DNA of 64,000 nucleotides from ZC4RG42 sp003242425 (GTDB taxonomy: Bacteria > Pseudomonadota > Gammaproteobacteria > Burkholderiales > SG8-39). The position numbers and the translations under genes are program-made. Under the pieces are notes generated by a model. It had not been told where the DNA came from, did not search any database, and worked only from the letters and a program-made list of their open reading frames with translations. Of this stretch, positions 35,692-45,481 are shown in pieces (within the stretch, counting starts at the first letter, position 1; each line of letters starts with the position of its first letter). Where the stretch lies: NCBI GenBank assembly GCA_937907425.1, contig CALCIE010000081.1, forward strand, positions 62,001 to 126,000, given 5' to 3'.

Positions 35692-38397
35692 TCAGACGGT
35701 CAAGGGATTCGGCTTCTCGGGATCGAGGCCGTACTTTTTGATGGCGTCGGCCACCACCGCGGGTTTCACCACGCCGTCGTCGGCCAGCGCCTTGAGCGCC
35801 GCGACCGTCACCCAGTAGCGGTCCACCTCGAAGTGGTGCCGCAGCCGGTCACGCGTGTCGGAACGGCCGTAGCCGTCGGTGCCGAGCACGCGGTAGGTCT
35901 TGCCCTTGGGCATGAACGGCCGGATCTGGTCGGCGAAGGTCTTGATGTAGTCGGTGGCGGCGACGGCCGGGCCTTCGCGATCCTTGAGGCAGCGCTCGAC
36001 GTGCGACACGCGCGGCGTCTCGGTCGGATGCAGCATGTTCCAGCGGTCCACGTCGAGACCGTCGCGGCGCAGCTCGTTGAAGCTCGTGCAGCTCCAGATG
36101 TCGGCGCTCACGCCCCAGTCGGCTTCCAGCAGATCGGCCGCGGCGATGACTTCGCGGAAGATCGTGCCGCTGCCCATGAGCTGGACGCGCTTCTTGCCCT
36201 TGCCCTTGGTGCCTTCCTTGAAGAGATACATGCCCTTGAGGATGTTCTCGCGGGCGTTCTTGTCGGCGACCTCCTCGATACCGGGATGGGCGTAGTTCTC
36301 GTTCATCACGGTGATGTAATAGAACACGTCCTCCTGGTTGGTCACCATGCGGCGCAGGCCGTCATGGATGATCACCGCCAGCTCGTAGGCGAAGGTCGGA
36401 TCGTAGGAGACGCAGCTCGGCACCACCGAAGCGAGGATGTGGCTGTGGCCGTCCTGGTGCTGCAGGCCTTCGCCGTTCAGCGTGGTGCGGCCCGCGGTGC
36501 CGCCGAGCAGGAAGCCGCGCGCACGCTGGTCGCCCGCGGCCCACACCAGATCGCCCACGCGCTGCAGGCCGAACATGGAGTAGAAGATGAAGAACGGCAC
36601 CGTGATCAGGTTGGAGTGGCTGTACGAGGTCGCGGCCGCGATCCACGAGGAGATCGCGCCCGCCTCGGTGATGCCCTCTTCCAGCACCTGACCGGACTTG
36701 TCCTCGCGGTAGTACGCCACCTGGTCGCGGTCCACCGGCTCGTACTTCTGGCCTTCCGAGGAGTAGATGCCGAGCTGGCGGAACAGGCCTTCCATGCCGA
36801 AGGTGCGCGCCTCGTCGGGCACGATCGGCACGACGTACTTGCCGAGGTTCTTGTCGCGCAGGAGCGCGGTCAGCAGGCGCACGAAGGCCATGGTGGTGCT
36901 GATCTCGCGCTCGTTCGGCTTCAGGAGCGCGTCAAAAGCCTCCAGCGGCGGCACCTCCGGCACGTTGTCGGCCTTGGTGCGGCGCTGCGGCAGATAGCCG
37001 CCCAGCGCCTTGCGCCGTTCGTGCAGGTACTTCATCTCCGGCGAATCCGCCGGCGGCATGTAGAACGGCAGCTCTTCCAGCTTGTCGTCCGGGATCGGGA
37101 TGTTGAAGCGATCGCGGAAGTGGCGGATGGACTCCAGGTCCATCTTCTTCTGCTGGTGCGAGGTCATCTTGGCTTCGGCGATCTTGCCCATGCCGTAGCC
37201 CTTCACCGTCTTGGCGAGGATCACGGTGGGCTGGCCGACGTGCTTCACCGCCGCGGCGTAGGCCGCATAGATCTTGTGCGGATCGTGGCCGCCGCGGTTG
37301 AGACGCCAGATGTCGTCGTCGGTCATGCGCGAGACCATCTCCAGCAGCTTGGGATGCTTGCCGAAGAAATGCTTGCGCACGTAGGCGCCGTCGTTGGCCT
37401 TGTAATTCTGGTATTCGCCGTCGACGGTCTCTTCCATCACGCGCTGCAGGATGCCTTCATGGTCGATCGCCAGCAGCGGATCCCAGTACGACCCCCAGAT
37501 CAGCTTGATGACGTTCCAGCCGGCACCGCGGAACACGCCTTCCAGCTCCTGGATGATCTTGCCGTTGCCGCGCACCGGACCGTCGAGGCGCTGCAGGTTG
37601 CAGTTGACGACGAAGATCAGGTTGTCGAGCTTCTCGCGCGCCGCGAGCCCGATCGCGCCCAGCGACTCGGGTTCGTCCATCTCGCCGTCGCCGCAGAACA
37701 CCCACACCTTGCGGTTGGAGGTGTCGGCTAGGCCGCGCGCATGCAGGTACTTGAGGAAGCGCGCCATGTAGATGCCCTGGATCGGCCCCAGACCCATGGA
37801 CACGGTCGGGAACTGCCAGAAGTCGGGCATCAGCCAGGGATGCGGATAGGACGATACGCCCTTGCCGTCCACTTCGCGACGGAAGTTGAGGAGCTGTTCC
37901 TCCGTCAGCCGGCCTTCGAGGAAGGCGCGCGCATAGACGCCGGGCGCGGAGTGGCCCTGGAAGTAGATCAGATCGCCGCCGTGCCCTTCATGCGGCGCAT
38001 GCCAGAAATGGTTGAAGCCGATGCCGAACAGCGTGCCCACCGAGGCGAAGCTGGCGATGTGGCCGCCCAGATCGCTGTGCTCTTTGTTCGCCCGGGCCAC
38101 CATCACCATCGCGTTCCAGCGGCAGTAGGAACGGATGCGCTCCTCGAGCGCGCTGTCGCCGGGATGGCGCTCCTCCAGATGCGGCGGAATGGTGTTGATG
38201 TACGCGGTGTTGGCCGAGAACGGGATGTACGCGCCTGAACGTCGCGCTTTCTCGATCAGTTTCTCGAGCAGGTAGTGGGCACGTTCCGGGCCTTCCTGCT
38301 CCAGCACGCTTTCGAGCGCGTCGAGCCATTCCTGGGTTTCGAGCGCGTCGGGATCGTTGGCGGCCGGGCCGGCCGGGATTTCGGGCACTGCGGACAT
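35692..38397 (-). CDS. aceE: pyruvate dehydrogenase E1 component, homodimeric
   Basis: This 901-residue thiamine-diphosphate enzyme decarboxylates pyruvate and acetylates E2. The TPP-binding motif is FCGDGEMDEPESLGAIGLAA ending in NCNLQRLDG. The C-terminal transketolase-like region includes LGTDGYGRSDTRDRLRHHFE. Length is that of the single-chain AceE type. An excellent Shine-Dalgarno sequence (AGGAGGTCT) precedes the start. It heads aceE-aceF-lpdA and is divergent from folD; the shared 291-bp region carries palindromes that may be operators. Confidence 0.97.
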   Translation of the reverse strand: MSAVPEIPAGPAANDPDALETQEWLDALESVLEQEGPERAHYLLEKLIEKARRSGAYIPFSANTAYINTIPPHLEERHPGDSALEERIRSYCRWNAMVMVARANKEHSDLGGHIASFASVGTLFGIGFNHFWHAPHEGHGGDLIYFQGHSAPGVYARAFLEGRLTEEQLLNFRREVDGKGVSSYPHPWLMPDFWQFPTVSMGLGPIQGIYMARFLKYLHARGLADTSNRKVWVFCGDGEMDEPESLGAIGLAAREKLDNLIFVVNCNLQRLDGPVRGNGKIIQELEGVFRGAGWNVIKLIWGSYWDPLLAIDHEGILQRVMEETVDGEYQNYKANDGAYVRKHFFGKHPKLLEMVSRMTDDDIWRLNRGGHDPHKIYAAYAAAVKHVGQPTVILAKTVKGYGMGKIAEAKMTSHQQKKMDLESIRHFRDRFNIPIPDDKLEELPFYMPPADSPEMKYLHERRKALGGYLPQRRTKADNVPEVPPLEAFDALLKPNEREISTTMAFVRLLTALLRDKNLGKYVVPIVPDEARTFGMEGLFRQLGIYSSEGQKYEPVDRDQVAYYREDKSGQVLEEGITEAGAISSWIAAATSYSHSNLITVPFFIFYSMFGLQRVGDLVWAAGDQRARGFLLGGTAGRTTLNGEGLQHQDGHSHILASVVPSCVSYDPTFAYELAVIIHDGLRRMVTNQEDVFYYITVMNENYAHPGIEEVADKNARENILKGMYLFKEGTKGKGKKRVQLMGSGTIFREVIAAADLLEADWGVSADIWSCTSFNELRRDGLDVDRWNMLHPTETPRVSHVERCLKDREGPAVAATDYIKTFADQIRPFMPKGKTYRVLGTDGYGRSDTRDRLRHHFEVDRYWVTVAALKALADDGVVKPAVVADAIKKYGLDPEKPNPLTV

Positions 38398-38432
38398 AGA
38401 GACCTCCTTCTTGGTCGGGCGATCGGCCCGAT

Positions 38433-38449
38433 CCGGTTAATTAAACCGG
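38433..38449. promoter_or_regulatory. 17-bp palindrome in the aceE leader
   Basis: CCGGTT-AATTA-AACCGG is a perfect six-base-arm palindrome 36 bases upstream of the aceE start, placed where a repressor or leader structure would act. It does not match the E. coli PdhR site. The regulator is unknown. Confidence 0.35.
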
Positions 38450-38475
38450 CCGCCGCTTGTGGCGACGCCGGCCTG

Positions 38476-38561
38476 TATCAAAAGCCCTGGAACTCACGCC
38501 CCGGATGACGGGCGGCAATTTTCGGGCGAGTTTAATCTTTTTCGATTTTCGTCTTTTGATA
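38476..38561. repeat. inverted TATCAAAAG pair upstream of aceE
   Basis: TATCAAAAG (38476-38484) and CTTTTGATA (38553-38561) are exact complements 68 bases apart in the aceE-folD intergenic region. They could be half-sites of one regulator acting on aceE. Evidence is limited to symmetry and location. Confidence 0.3.
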
Positions 38562-38630
38562 ACCGGTTCCGGATTCTACAACCCACCCCGGCGGGGTCCA
38601 AGCGCTTTCGACAGCCGGGCAAGCTGCCGG

Positions 38631-38639
38631 TGCTAGAAT
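38631..38639 (+). promoter_or_regulatory. extended -10 promoter element of folD
   Basis: TGCTAGAAT is an extended -10 (TGn plus TAGAAT), 50 bases ahead of the folD start. No standard -35 hexamer is visible. Confidence 0.45.
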
Positions 38640-38688
38640 CGCCGGCTTTCGTCAGCAGTCCCGTTTTCCCCGCCAGAATCATCGTTCC

Positions 38689-39567
38689 ATGGATACTCGC
38701 ATTCTCGACGGCGTGGCGCTGTCGCGCAAACTGCGCGCCGAGTGGCAGGGCCGCGCCAGCGCCCTGGCCCAGGCCGGCCATCCGCCCGGACTGGCCGTGC
38801 TGATCGTCGGCCAGGACCCGGCCTCGGCCGTGTACGTGCGCAACAAGATCAAGGCCTGCGCGGATTTCGGCGTGCGTTCCGAGCAGCTCGAGCTGCCGGA
38901 GCAGACCACGGAAGCCGAACTGCTGCGCCACATCGACCGCCTGAACCGCGACCCGGCCGTGCACGGCATCCTGGTGCAGCTTCCGCTGCCCAAGCATATC
39001 GCCACCGAAAAGATCATCCACGCCATCGATCCGGCCAAGGACGTGGACGGCTTCCATCCGCTCAACGTCGGACTGCTGGCGGCCGGCCAGCCGCGGTTCG
39101 TACCCTGTACGCCGGCCGGCATCATGGAACTGCTGGATGCCGCGCAGATCAACCCCTGGGGCCAGCACGCCGTGGTCGTCGGCGCGAGCAACATCGTCGG
39201 CAAACCGGTCGGCCTGCTCCTGCTGCAGCGCGGCGCGACGGTCACTTTCTGCAACTCCAAAACCCGCGATCTGGCGGCGCACACCCGCCAGGCCGACATC
39301 CTGGTCGTGGCCACGGGCAGGCCGAAACTCGTCAACGCCGACATGGTCAAGGAAGGAGCGGTGGTGGTCGACGTGGGCATCAACCGGCTACCCGACGGCA
39401 GCCTGGTGGGCGACGTGGACTATCAATCCATGCTCGGCAAGGCTTCGTACGTGACTCCGGTCCCGGGCGGCGTCGGCCCCATGACCATCACCATGCTGAT
39501 GATCAACACGGTGCGCGCGGCGGAAGCCGCCTACGCCCGGGCGCATAAGGCGGTGAACGTACTCTGA
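38689..39567 (+). CDS. folD: methylenetetrahydrofolate dehydrogenase / methenyl-THF cyclohydrolase
   Basis: This 292-residue bifunctional enzyme interconverts 5,10-methylene-, 5,10-methenyl- and 10-formyl-tetrahydrofolate with NADP. The catalytic lysine region is SAVYVRNKIKACADFG (Lys53/Lys55). Also present are GILVQLPLPKHI, VDGFHPLNVG, the nucleotide loop VVGASNIVGKPVGLLLLQ and the C-terminal PVPGGVGPMTITMLM. Length is typical. prlC follows 31 bases downstream on the same strand. Confidence 0.97.
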   Translation: MDTRILDGVALSRKLRAEWQGRASALAQAGHPPGLAVLIVGQDPASAVYVRNKIKACADFGVRSEQLELPEQTTEAELLRHIDRLNRDPAVHGILVQLPLPKHIATEKIIHAIDPAKDVDGFHPLNVGLLAAGQPRFVPCTPAGIMELLDAAQINPWGQHAVVVGASNIVGKPVGLLLLQRGATVTFCNSKTRDLAAHTRQADILVVATGRPKLVNADMVKEGAVVVDVGINRLPDGSLVGDVDYQSMLGKASYVTPVPGGVGPMTITMLMINTVRAAEAAYARAHKAVNVL

Positions 39568-39598
39568 TTCCCCGCGCCCGGCACGCCGCTTTCCACGG

Positions 39599-41647
39599 AT
39601 GGAGAAGATGAACCCGTTGCTCGATTTCAGCGGTCTGCCCCGTTTTGCCGTGATCCGGCCCGAACATGTCACGCCGGCCGTGGACGCCCTGCTCGAACAG
39701 AACCGCGCGCTCATCGCGCGGCTCACGGCGCCCGACACGCCGGCGACCTGGGACAGCTTCGTCCAGCCGATGGAGGACGCGCACGAGCGCCTGAACCGCG
39801 CCTGGGGCATCGTCGGCCATCTGCACAGCGTGCTCGACTCGCCGGCCCTGCGCGAAGCCTACAACACCAACCAGCCGAAGATCGTCGAGTACTACACCGA
39901 GCTCGGCCAGAATCTGGCGCTGTTCGAGAAATACAAGGCGCTCAAGGCTTCGCCCGAATACGAGCGCCTCGATCGCGCGCAGCGCAAGATCATCGACAAC
40001 GAGATCCGCGACTTCCGGCTGTCCGGCGCGGAACTGCCCGAGGACAAGAAGAAGCGTTTCGCGGAAATCTCCGCGCGCCTCGCGCAGCTTTCGACCAGGT
40101 TCTCCGAGAACCTGCTCGACGCCACCAACGCCTACGCGCTCTATATCGAGGACGAGGCCGAGCTGGTCGGCATCCCCGCCGACGTGCTGCAGGCGGCGCG
40201 CGAGGAAGCGCAGAAGGACGGCAAACCGGGCTGGAAATTCACCCTGCGCGCGCCGAGCTACATCCCGGTCATGCAGTACGCCGACAACCGCGCGTTGCGC
40301 GAGCAGCTCTACCGCGCCTACGTCACCCGCGCGAGCGAGTTCGGCAAGCCGGAACTGGACAACACGCCGATCATCGACGAAATCCTCAAGCTGCGGCGCG
40401 AAGCGGCGCGGCTGCTGGGCTACGACAACCACGCCGAAGTGTCGCTGGTCGCGAAAATGGCCGAGTCGCCCAAGCAGGTGCTCGACTTCTTGAACGACCT
40501 CGCCGCCAAGGCTCTGCCCTTCGCGCGGCGCGACTGGGCCGAGCTCAAACAGTTCGCGAAGGACGAACTAGGACTCGAAGACCTGCAGGCCTGGGACGTG
40601 GCCTACGCCTCGGAGAAATTGCGCGTGCGGCGCTACGCCTTCTCCGAACAGGAAGTGAAACAGTACTTCCCCGAGCACAAAGTGCTGGAAGGCCTGTTCC
40701 GCGTCGTCTCCACCATCTACGGTCTCCGGATCCGCGAAGCGCAGGCCGAGACCTGGGACCCCACGGTGCGCTTCTTCCGCATCGAGGACGGCGAAGGCCG
40801 GCATGTCGGCAGCTTCTATCTCGATCTCTACGCGCGTGAAACCAAGCGCGGCGGTGCCTGGATGGACGATGCAATCACCCGCCGCGTCGTGAACGGCCGG
40901 GTGCAGGTGCCGGTCGCCTATCTCGTCTGCAACTTCTCCGCGCCGGTGGGCGGCAAGCCCGCGCTGTTCACCCACGACGAAGTGCTGACCCTGTTCCACG
41001 AGTTCGGCCACGGGCTGCATCATCTGCTCACGCAGGTCGAACATTACGGCGTGTCCGGCATCCACGGCGTGGAATGGGACGCGGTGGAGCTGCCCAGCCA
41101 GTTCATGGAGAACTTCTGCTGGGAGTGGGACGTGCTGCGGCACATGACCGAGCATTGCGAGACCGGGGAACCGCTGCCGCGCGCGCTCTACGACAAGATG
41201 ATCGCGGCCAAGAACTTCCAGGCCGGCATGCAGATGGTGCGACAGCTCGAATTCTCGCTGTTCGACATGCACCTGCATTACGACTTCGATCCCGAGGGTT
41301 CCAAGACGCCGCTGGAGCTGCTCGACGAGATCCGTCAGCGCGTGGCGGTGCTGATCCCGCCGCCCTACACGCGCTTCCCGCAAAGCTTCAGCCACATCTT
41401 CGCGGGCGGCTACAGCGCCGGCTACTACAGCTACAAGTGGGCGGAAGTGCTCTCCGCCGACGCCTACAGCCTGTTCGAGGAGAACGGCGTGCTCGATCCC
41501 GCCACCGGCGCGAAGTTCAGGCAGGAAATCCTCGCCGTCGGCGGCAGCCGCCCGGCGCTGGAGTCCTTCGTCGCCTTCCGCGGCCGCGAGCCGCGCGTGG
41601 ACGCGCTGTTGCGCCACAACGGCATGGTGGAAGCCGAGACCGTCTAA
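39599..41647 (+). CDS. prlC: oligopeptidase A (M3 zinc metallopeptidase)
   Basis: This 682-residue cytoplasmic M3 peptidase degrades peptides, including signal-peptide fragments. The zinc motif HEFGH is at residues 467-471 (LTLFHEFGHGLHHLL), with the third ligand Glu in the downstream GVEWDAVELPSQFMENF segment. Length matches E. coli PrlC. The start at 39599 gives MEKMNPLLDF; MNPLLDF at 39608 is an equally plausible alternative because GGAGAAG lies just upstream of it. It is probably cotranscribed with folD. Confidence 0.96.
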   Translation: MEKMNPLLDFSGLPRFAVIRPEHVTPAVDALLEQNRALIARLTAPDTPATWDSFVQPMEDAHERLNRAWGIVGHLHSVLDSPALREAYNTNQPKIVEYYTELGQNLALFEKYKALKASPEYERLDRAQRKIIDNEIRDFRLSGAELPEDKKKRFAEISARLAQLSTRFSENLLDATNAYALYIEDEAELVGIPADVLQAAREEAQKDGKPGWKFTLRAPSYIPVMQYADNRALREQLYRAYVTRASEFGKPELDNTPIIDEILKLRREAARLLGYDNHAEVSLVAKMAESPKQVLDFLNDLAAKALPFARRDWAELKQFAKDELGLEDLQAWDVAYASEKLRVRRYAFSEQEVKQYFPEHKVLEGLFRVVSTIYGLRIREAQAETWDPTVRFFRIEDGEGRHVGSFYLDLYARETKRGGAWMDDAITRRVVNGRVQVPVAYLVCNFSAPVGGKPALFTHDEVLTLFHEFGHGLHHLLTQVEHYGVSGIHGVEWDAVELPSQFMENFCWEWDVLRHMTEHCETGEPLPRALYDKMIAAKNFQAGMQMVRQLEFSLFDMHLHYDFDPEGSKTPLELLDEIRQRVAVLIPPPYTRFPQSFSHIFAGGYSAGYYSYKWAEVLSADAYSLFEENGVLDPATGAKFRQEILAVGGSRPALESFVAFRGREPRVDALLRHNGMVEAETV

Positions 41648-41700
41648 GCCGGGGCTTGTGCCCGCGTCGACTTCCTGACGCACTTTCCACAGCATTCGAC

Positions 41701-41728
41701 GCACGGTGTGAAGGAACTCGCACCGTGC
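41701..41728 (+). terminator. hairpin downstream of prlC
   Basis: GCACGGTG (41701-41708) and CACCGTGC (41721-41728) form an eight-base stem with a twelve-base loop, 50 bases after the prlC stop and ahead of the next promoter. No T-tract follows. Confidence 0.35.
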
Positions 41729-41750
41729 CGCCCGCCCTGCCGGACCGTGG

Positions 41751-41759
41751 TGCTATCAT
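41751..41759 (+). promoter_or_regulatory. extended -10 element upstream of the DUF4124/thioredoxin-like gene
   Basis: TGCTATCAT is identical to the element ahead of thiS and lies 29 bases before the ATG, giving a leader of about 20 bases that contains CGGAG. No -35 is evident. Confidence 0.45.
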
Positions 41760-41787
41760 GCCATTGTCATTGCGTCCGGAGCACAGC

Positions 41788-42345
41788 ATGCGATCCGCCT
41801 TGTGTACCGCGATCGCCGCCGCCCTGTTCGCCGGCAGTGCGGCCGCCCAGATGTACCGCTGGGTCGACGCCAACGGCCGCGTGCATTACAGCGACACGCC
41901 CCCGCCGCCTTCGGCCGTCAAGGCCGAACAGAAGCGGCTGCAGGGCAGCGTCGTGCCGAGCAACCGGCTGCCCTACGAGACGCAGCTCGCGGTTCAGCGC
42001 GCGCCGGTGACGCTCTATGCGACGCCTGAGTGCGGCCAGCCCTGCGACGACGGCCGCGCCCTTCTCGTGAAACGCGGCGTACCTTTCAAGGAAATTGCGG
42101 TCCGTGACGCCGAGACGCGCGCGGCATTGGAACGCGTATCGGGTTCGAACGAAGTGCCGGTGCTCGTGGTCGGACGCGACATGCGCAAGGGCTGGCTGGA
42201 ACCGGCCTGGCATGCGGCGCTCGACGCCGCCGGCTATCCGAAGTCGAGCCCCCTCGCGGAACGGGCGCCGCAACCGCCTGCCGCCGAACCGCCGCCTGCG
42301 TCGCCTGCCGAAGCCCCAGCGGGCCCTTACACGCCCAAATTCTGA
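41788..42345 (+). CDS. secreted DUF4124 protein with glutaredoxin-like domain (CxxxC)
   Basis: This 185-residue exported protein has a Sec signal peptide (1-20, ending AAAQ). A DUF4124 domain follows (MYRWVDANGRVHYSDTPPPP), then a glutaredoxin/thioredoxin-like segment (about 70-150) with ATPECGQPCDDGRALLVKRG and VPVLVVG. The cysteine pair is CGQPC, so the spacing is CxxxC rather than CxxC. The C-terminus (about 155-185) is Pro/Ala-rich. It is probably periplasmic. The combination is seen in betaproteobacteria but its role is not established; thiol exchange is an inference. Confidence 0.82.
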   Translation: MRSALCTAIAAALFAGSAAAQMYRWVDANGRVHYSDTPPPPSAVKAEQKRLQGSVVPSNRLPYETQLAVQRAPVTLYATPECGQPCDDGRALLVKRGVPFKEIAVRDAETRAALERVSGSNEVPVLVVGRDMRKGWLEPAWHAALDAAGYPKSSPLAERAPQPPAAEPPPASPAEAPAGPYTPKF

Positions 42346-42397
42346 GCGCTGTGCCAGATCAACGGCAGGCGCGCGCCGCGCCGGGTATGCTTGGCGC

Positions 42398-43177
42398 ATG
42401 AAGATCGCCACCTGGAACGTCAACTCGCTCAAAGTGCGGCTGCCGCATCTGCTGCAGTGGCTGGAAAAGCAGCGCCCGGACGTGGTCTGCCTGCAGGAAA
42501 CCAAATGCGAGGACCACAACTTCCCCTGCGCGGAGCTGGAAAGCGCCGGCTACTTCTCGGCCTACTGCGGGCAGAAGGCCTATAACGGCGTCGCCATCCT
42601 CGCCCGCGTCCGACCGGCCGACGTGGCGCTCGGCATCGGCGGTTTCGAAGACGAGCAGAAACGCGTGATCAGCGCCACCGTGGGCGACACGCGCATCGTC
42701 TGCGCCTACGTGCCGAACGGGCAGGCGGTGGGCAGCGAGAAGTACGAATACAAGCTGCGCTGGCTGCGCGCTTTCCGCGACTGGCTCGCCGGGGAGCTCG
42801 GCAAGTATCCGAAGCTCGCCGTGCTGGGCGACTACAACATCGCGCCGGAGAACGAGGACGTGTACGACCCGCAGGCCTGGGCCGGACAGGTGCTGTTCAG
42901 CGAACCGGAGCGGCAGGCGTTCCGCGCCCTGCTCGACCTGGGCTTGCGCGATTGCTTCCGCCTCTTCCCGCAGCCGGAGAAGAGTTACACCTGGTGGGAT
43001 TACCGCATGAACCAGTTCAAGCGGAACATGGGCCTGCGCATCGATCACATCCTCGCCAGCCCCGCGCTCGCGGAGCGCGCGGTGGCGTGCAGCGTGGACG
43101 TGGAGCCGCGCCGGCTCGAGCGCCCCTCCGATCACGCGCCGGTGATCGCGGAGTTCCGCTGCGAAGCTTCCACGTAA
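42398..43177 (+). CDS. xth: exodeoxyribonuclease III
   Basis: This 259-residue AP endonuclease / 3'-5' exonuclease of base excision repair has the EEP fold. MKIATWNVNSLKVRLPHLL, DVVCLQETKCED, the GDYNIAPENEDVYDP segment and the C-terminal RIDHILASPALAERA and PSDHAPVIAEF carry the metal and phosphate ligands. The start is set by the conserved first strand; no strong Shine-Dalgarno sequence is present. It is separated by 52 bases from the DUF4124/thioredoxin-like gene and may be cotranscribed with it. Confidence 0.96.
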   Translation: MKIATWNVNSLKVRLPHLLQWLEKQRPDVVCLQETKCEDHNFPCAELESAGYFSAYCGQKAYNGVAILARVRPADVALGIGGFEDEQKRVISATVGDTRIVCAYVPNGQAVGSEKYEYKLRWLRAFRDWLAGELGKYPKLAVLGDYNIAPENEDVYDPQAWAGQVLFSEPERQAFRALLDLGLRDCFRLFPQPEKSYTWWDYRMNQFKRNMGLRIDHILASPALAERAVACSVDVEPRRLERPSDHAPVIAEFRCEAST

Positions 43178-43181
43178 AGAA

Positions 43182-43206
43182 ACGCCGTCCGCAGTGCGGA
43201 CGGCGT
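43182..43206. terminator. bidirectional terminator hairpin between xth and the peroxiredoxin gene
   Basis: ACGCCGTCCGC (43182-43192) pairs with GCGGACGGCGT (43196-43206) around a three-base loop, an eleven-base stem. On the minus strand it is followed by TTCTTT and on the plus strand by GTTTGGG. It serves convergent genes. Confidence 0.65.
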
Positions 43207-43220
43207 GTTTGGGAACGGCG

Positions 43221-43964
<744 letters not shown>

Positions 43965-44065
43965 GTACTGTCTCCGTATTCAGTTCGTCGTCGATGACGA
44001 CGCACTGTACGGACAGCAGTCCGATAGAGCCAATTTTTTGTCGCGATGCACCTTATAGGTTTTGG

Positions 44066-45481
44066 CTAAGTCGCGTGGGTTTCCTCGTGCTCGTCCTTGC
44101 CGCCGATGCCCAGTTCCTGGATCTTGCGCGTGATGGTGTTGCGGCCGATGCCGAGCAGCGTCGCCGCTTCGATGCGCCGGCCCGCGGTATGGTTGAGCGC
44201 GGTGACGATGAGCAGGCGCTCGAACTCCCGCGTCAGGCGATCCATGACGCCGGTTTCGCCTCGCATCAGTGCGCGTTCGACCTGCTTGCGCAGCGCCGTC
44301 AGCCATTCGGCGTCGACGTCCTGCTCCTCGCTCTGGCGCAGCTCGGGCGGGAGATCGGCGATTTCCACCACCTGCGCCGGCGCCATGACGGTGAGCCAGT
44401 GACAGATGTTCTCGAGCTGCCGCACGTTGCCGGGGAAGTCCTGCGCGACGAGGTAGTTCATCGCCGCCTCCGACAGACGTTTCGGTTCCACACCCAGTTC
44501 GCGCGCGCTCTTGGCGAGGAAGTGGCGCGCGAGCAGCGGTATGTCCTCGCGCCGGTCGCGCAGAGGCGGCAGGCGCAGGCGGATGACGTTGAGGCGGTGG
44601 TAGAGGTCCTCGCGGAACAGGCCCTCGCGCACCCGCGCCTCCAGGTCCTGGTGGGTCGCGGCGATCACGCGCACGTTGGCACGGATCGGCTGATGGCCGC
44701 CGACGCGGTAGAAGTGGCCGTCGGACAGCACCCGCAGCAGCCGTGTCTGCAGATCGGCCGGCATGTCGCCGATCTCGTCGAGGAACAGGGTACCGCCTTC
44801 GGCCTGCTCGAAGCGGCCGCGCCGCATGGACTGCGCGCCGGTGAAGGCGCCGCGTTCGTGACCGAACAGTTCGGACTCGAGCAGATCCTTGGGCATCGCC
44901 GCGGTATTGATGGCGATGAAGGGCTTGTGTGCGCGCGGGCTGTGACGATGCAGCGCCCGGGCGACGAGTTCCTTGCCGGTGCCCGATTCGCCGGTGATGA
45001 GCACGGTCGCGCTCGAACGCGACAGGCGGCCGATGGCGCGGAACACCTCCTGCATGGAGGGCGCCTGCCCGAGGATGTCCGGCGAGGCGGGCGGCGTTTC
45101 CAGCTCATCGCCGTCCTGCGCGCTGCCGCCGAGCGCGCGCCGGATCAGTTCCACCGCCTGGTCGACATCGAAGGGTTTGGGCAGGTATTCGAAGGCCCCG
45201 CCCTGGAAGGCCGCCACGGCCGATTCCAGATCCGAGTACGCCGTCATGATGATGACGGGCAGGGCCGGGTAGCGCTGTTTCACCGTCTGCAGCAGCTCCA
45301 GGCCGGAGCCCCCCGGCATGCGGATATCCGAGACCAGCACTTGCGGCGTGTCGCTGTTCAGCGCAGCGAGCGCGTCCTGCGCGTTGCCGAAGGTCCGGAA
45401 CGGGATGCCTTCGCGCGCCAGCGCCTTTTCGAAGACCCAGCGTATCGATCGGTCGTCGTCGACTACCCAGACAGGTTTCAT
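44066..45481 (-). CDS. ntrC: nitrogen regulation response regulator NtrC (NR-I)
   Basis: This 471-residue sigma-54 activator has a receiver domain (1-120) with phosphoacceptor Asp52 in VLVSDIRMPGGSG. The AAA+ domain (about 142-375) carries Walker A GESGTGKE, the sigma-54-contacting GAFTGA loop, and Walker B GGTLFLDEIGDM. A Fis-type helix-turn-helix lies at the C-terminus (AATLLGIGRNTITRKIQEL). It activates nitrogen genes when glutamine is low. The start MKPVWVVDDDRS overlaps the ntrB stop by four bases. Likely targets in the window are glnA and the cyanate operon. Confidence 0.97.
   Translation of the reverse strand: MKPVWVVDDDRSIRWVFEKALAREGIPFRTFGNAQDALAALNSDTPQVLVSDIRMPGGSGLELLQTVKQRYPALPVIIMTAYSDLESAVAAFQGGAFEYLPKPFDVDQAVELIRRALGGSAQDGDELETPPASPDILGQAPSMQEVFRAIGRLSRSSATVLITGESGTGKELVARALHRHSPRAHKPFIAINTAAMPKDLLESELFGHERGAFTGAQSMRRGRFEQAEGGTLFLDEIGDMPADLQTRLLRVLSDGHFYRVGGHQPIRANVRVIAATHQDLEARVREGLFREDLYHRLNVIRLRLPPLRDRREDIPLLARHFLAKSARELGVEPKRLSEAAMNYLVAQDFPGNVRQLENICHWLTVMAPAQVVEIADLPPELRQSEEQDVDAEWLTALRKQVERALMRGETGVMDRLTREFERLLIVTALNHTAGRRIEAATLLGIGRNTITRKIQELGIGGKDEHEETHAT

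Noticed and set aside
34300..37731. Very long open frame (over 1100 codons) on the plus strand opposite aceF and aceE.
   Set aside because: It mirrors the coding frames of the two well-conserved genes in GC-rich DNA. Its translation is His/Arg/Gln-rich with no domain, and it has no start signal of its own.
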